From contig CAJXIK010000116.1 in the NCBI GenBank assembly GCA_913054445.1, positions 1 to 6,410 of the forward strand: a DNA stretch of 6,410 nt, read 5' to 3'. The position numbers and the translations under genes were made by a program. The notes below the pieces were generated by a model. That model worked only from the letters and a program-made list of their open reading frames with translations. It was not told the DNA's origin and made no database searches. Positions 5,216 to 6,410 of this stretch are shown piece after piece (position 1 is the first letter of the stretch; every line of letters begins with the position of its first letter). This DNA comes from an uncultured Bermanella sp. GTDB taxonomy: Bacteria; Pseudomonadota; Gammaproteobacteria; Pseudomonadales; Oceanobacteraceae.

Positions 5216-6410
5216 TATGCGAATGCCCTGGCTTCGCCCTGACCGTCGACGTTTTCGACGCAGCGACCGCACAGAGTTTGGTGCTCTTCATGGGTGCCCA
5301 CATCGGGCACGTGATGCCAGCAGCGATCACATTTTTGGTGTTCGCTGGCGCTAATCTCCACCCGTAAACCCGCTACGCTGGTCGCCTCCCCCGCGTCTTC
5401 GGCAAAGGCTTGCACGCTCGCCTTAGAGCTGATTAATACGAAGCGCAATTCATCACCTAAGCGATTTAAATCGCTGGCTAAATCGCCACTCACATATAGA
5501 GTCACCTCAGAGCTTAGGCTGGCACCCACCACTTTTTCATTGCGGGCTTTCTCGAGTAATTTATTCACTTCGGTCTTCACCGTCATGATGCGACGCCAGT
5601 AAGCATCGTCGAATTCTTCATTAGCAGAGGCAAACAGGCCGTCATACCAATGTGCCAACAAGACGCTTTCTTCACGCTGCCCTTGTGCCGGGGCGGGCAT
5701 TTGCTGCCAAGCCTCTTCGGCGGTGAAGCTCAAGATGGGAGAAATCCAGCGCAGCATGGCCTCGGCCACATGGTACAAGGCCGTTTGCGCACTGCGACGG
5801 GCGGCGCTGTCTGCTTGCGTGGTGTACTGACGATCCTTAATTACGTCGAGGTAAAAGCCGCCCAATTCGTTGACACAGAAATGGTGCAGCTTCTGATAGA
5901 TGGCCATGATCTGGTATTCGTCATAATTTTCACGAATGTCTGCTTGCAGGTTATGTGCTTGATCCACAATCCAGGCATCCAGCGGCAATAATTCTTGCGG
6001 CTTTAGCATGTCGGTTTTGGGGTCGAAGCCGTTGATGTTGGCCAGCAAGAAACGCATGGTATTACGAATACGGCGATAGGAGTCGGCGGTGCGATTTAAT
6101 ATTTGATCGCTCACCGTCATCTCCGAAGTATAATCGGTGGAGGCCACCCAGAGGCGTAAGATATCGGCACCCAGCTTGTTAACCACGTCCTGTGGCGACA
6201 TGACGTTGCCCAACGATTTAGACATTTTTTTGCCCGCACCATCCACGGTAAAGCCGTGGGTTAATACGGTTTTATAAGGGGCCTTGCCACTCGCCGCCAC
6301 ACTGGTTAATAAGGAGGACTGGAACCAACCTCGATGTTGGTCTGAGCCTTCGAGATACAAATCTGCTGGGGTGTGTAGCTCGGGGTGCTCTTCCAAGACG
6401 GCGGCGTGGG
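5215..6410 (-). CDS. ileS: Isoleucyl-tRNA synthetase IleS, C-terminal part (5' end outside window)
   Basis: IleS charges tRNA-Ile with isoleucine in the cytosol. Only the last 397 residues are visible; the E. coli protein has about 940, so the HIGH motif, the editing domain and the start lie beyond the right edge. Visible parts, numbered from the first complete codon, are the end of the catalytic domain (ADLYLEGSDQHRGWFQSSL), the KMSKS loop (GKKMSKSLGN, KMSKS at 61-65), the helical anticodon-binding domain (including ADSYRRIRNTMRFLLANING and FYLDVIKDRQYT) and a C-terminal zinc finger with CDRC (360-363) and CGRC (380-383). This zinc site is typical of the bacterial form found in E. coli. The reading frame is intact. 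It is the first visible gene of the operon; ribF is commonly just upstream in this group, but this cannot be checked here. Confidence 0.97.
   Translation of the reverse strand, partial: HAAVLEEHPELHTPADLYLEGSDQHRGWFQSSLLTSVAASGKAPYKTVLTHGFTVDGAGKKMSKSLGNVMSPQDVVNKLGADILRLWVASTDYTSEMTVSDQILNRTADSYRRIRNTMRFLLANINGFDPKTDMLKPQELLPLDAWIVDQAHNLQADIRENYDEYQIMAIYQKLHHFCVNELGGFYLDVIKDRQYTTQADSAARRSAQTALYHVAEAMLRWISPILSFTAEEAWQQMPAPAQGQREESVLLAHWYDGLFASANEEFDDAYWRRIMTVKTEVNKLLEKARNEKVVGASLSSEVTLYVSGDLASDLNRLGDELRFVLISSKASVQAFAEDAGEATSVAGLRVEISASEHQKCDRCWHHVPDVGTHEEHQTLCGRCVENVDGQGEARAFA

Noticed and set aside
5650..5991. A 113-codon plus-strand open frame opposite ileS
   Set aside because: It lies wholly antisense to the conserved anticodon-binding region of ileS, so it is a frame shadow.

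Overview
The window is ordinary gammaproteobacterial chromosome: housekeeping genes on both strands with short intergenic gaps and base composition near half G+C. PpnN, PurU, IspH, LspA, FkpB and IleS all align by eye with their Escherichia coli counterparts at nearly full length. The order ileS-lspA-fkpB-ispH is the classic gammaproteobacterial arrangement. A free-living, possibly marine relative of the pseudomonads or Cellvibrionales is my inference; nothing here fixes the genus.

Layout. Positions 1-106 hold three REP-like palindromes just past the 3' end of purU. Minus-strand purU (107-958) encodes formyltetrahydrofolate deformylase. A 94-base divergent gap separates it from a plus-strand DUF2057-type putative lipoprotein (1053-1667), followed 60 bases later by ppnN (1728-3092), a nucleotide 5'-monophosphate nucleosidase. 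A 165-base convergent gap (3093-3257) is packed with REP-like palindromes and a 44-base tandem duplication. The minus-strand operon then fills the rest: ileS (incomplete, entering from the right edge), lspA, fkpB and ispH, ending at 3258.

How the genes work together. PurU releases formate and THF from 10-formyl-THF, balancing one-carbon units for purine synthesis. PpnN breaks down nucleoside monophosphates and is controlled by (p)ppGpp in E. coli. The ileS operon combines tRNA-Ile charging, lipoprotein signal-peptide removal, a prolyl isomerase/chaperone and the last step of the MEP isoprenoid pathway. LspA would be the enzyme that matures the DUF2057 protein if its weak lipobox is genuine.

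I found no mobile-element gene, phage gene, CRISPR array, tRNA, rRNA, toxin-antitoxin or defence gene. The only unexplained structure is the REP-like family: several stem types sharing a GTA(C/G)GAG or GTGAGAG head, located just after stop codons. No transposase (RAYT) gene that could mobilise them is present.
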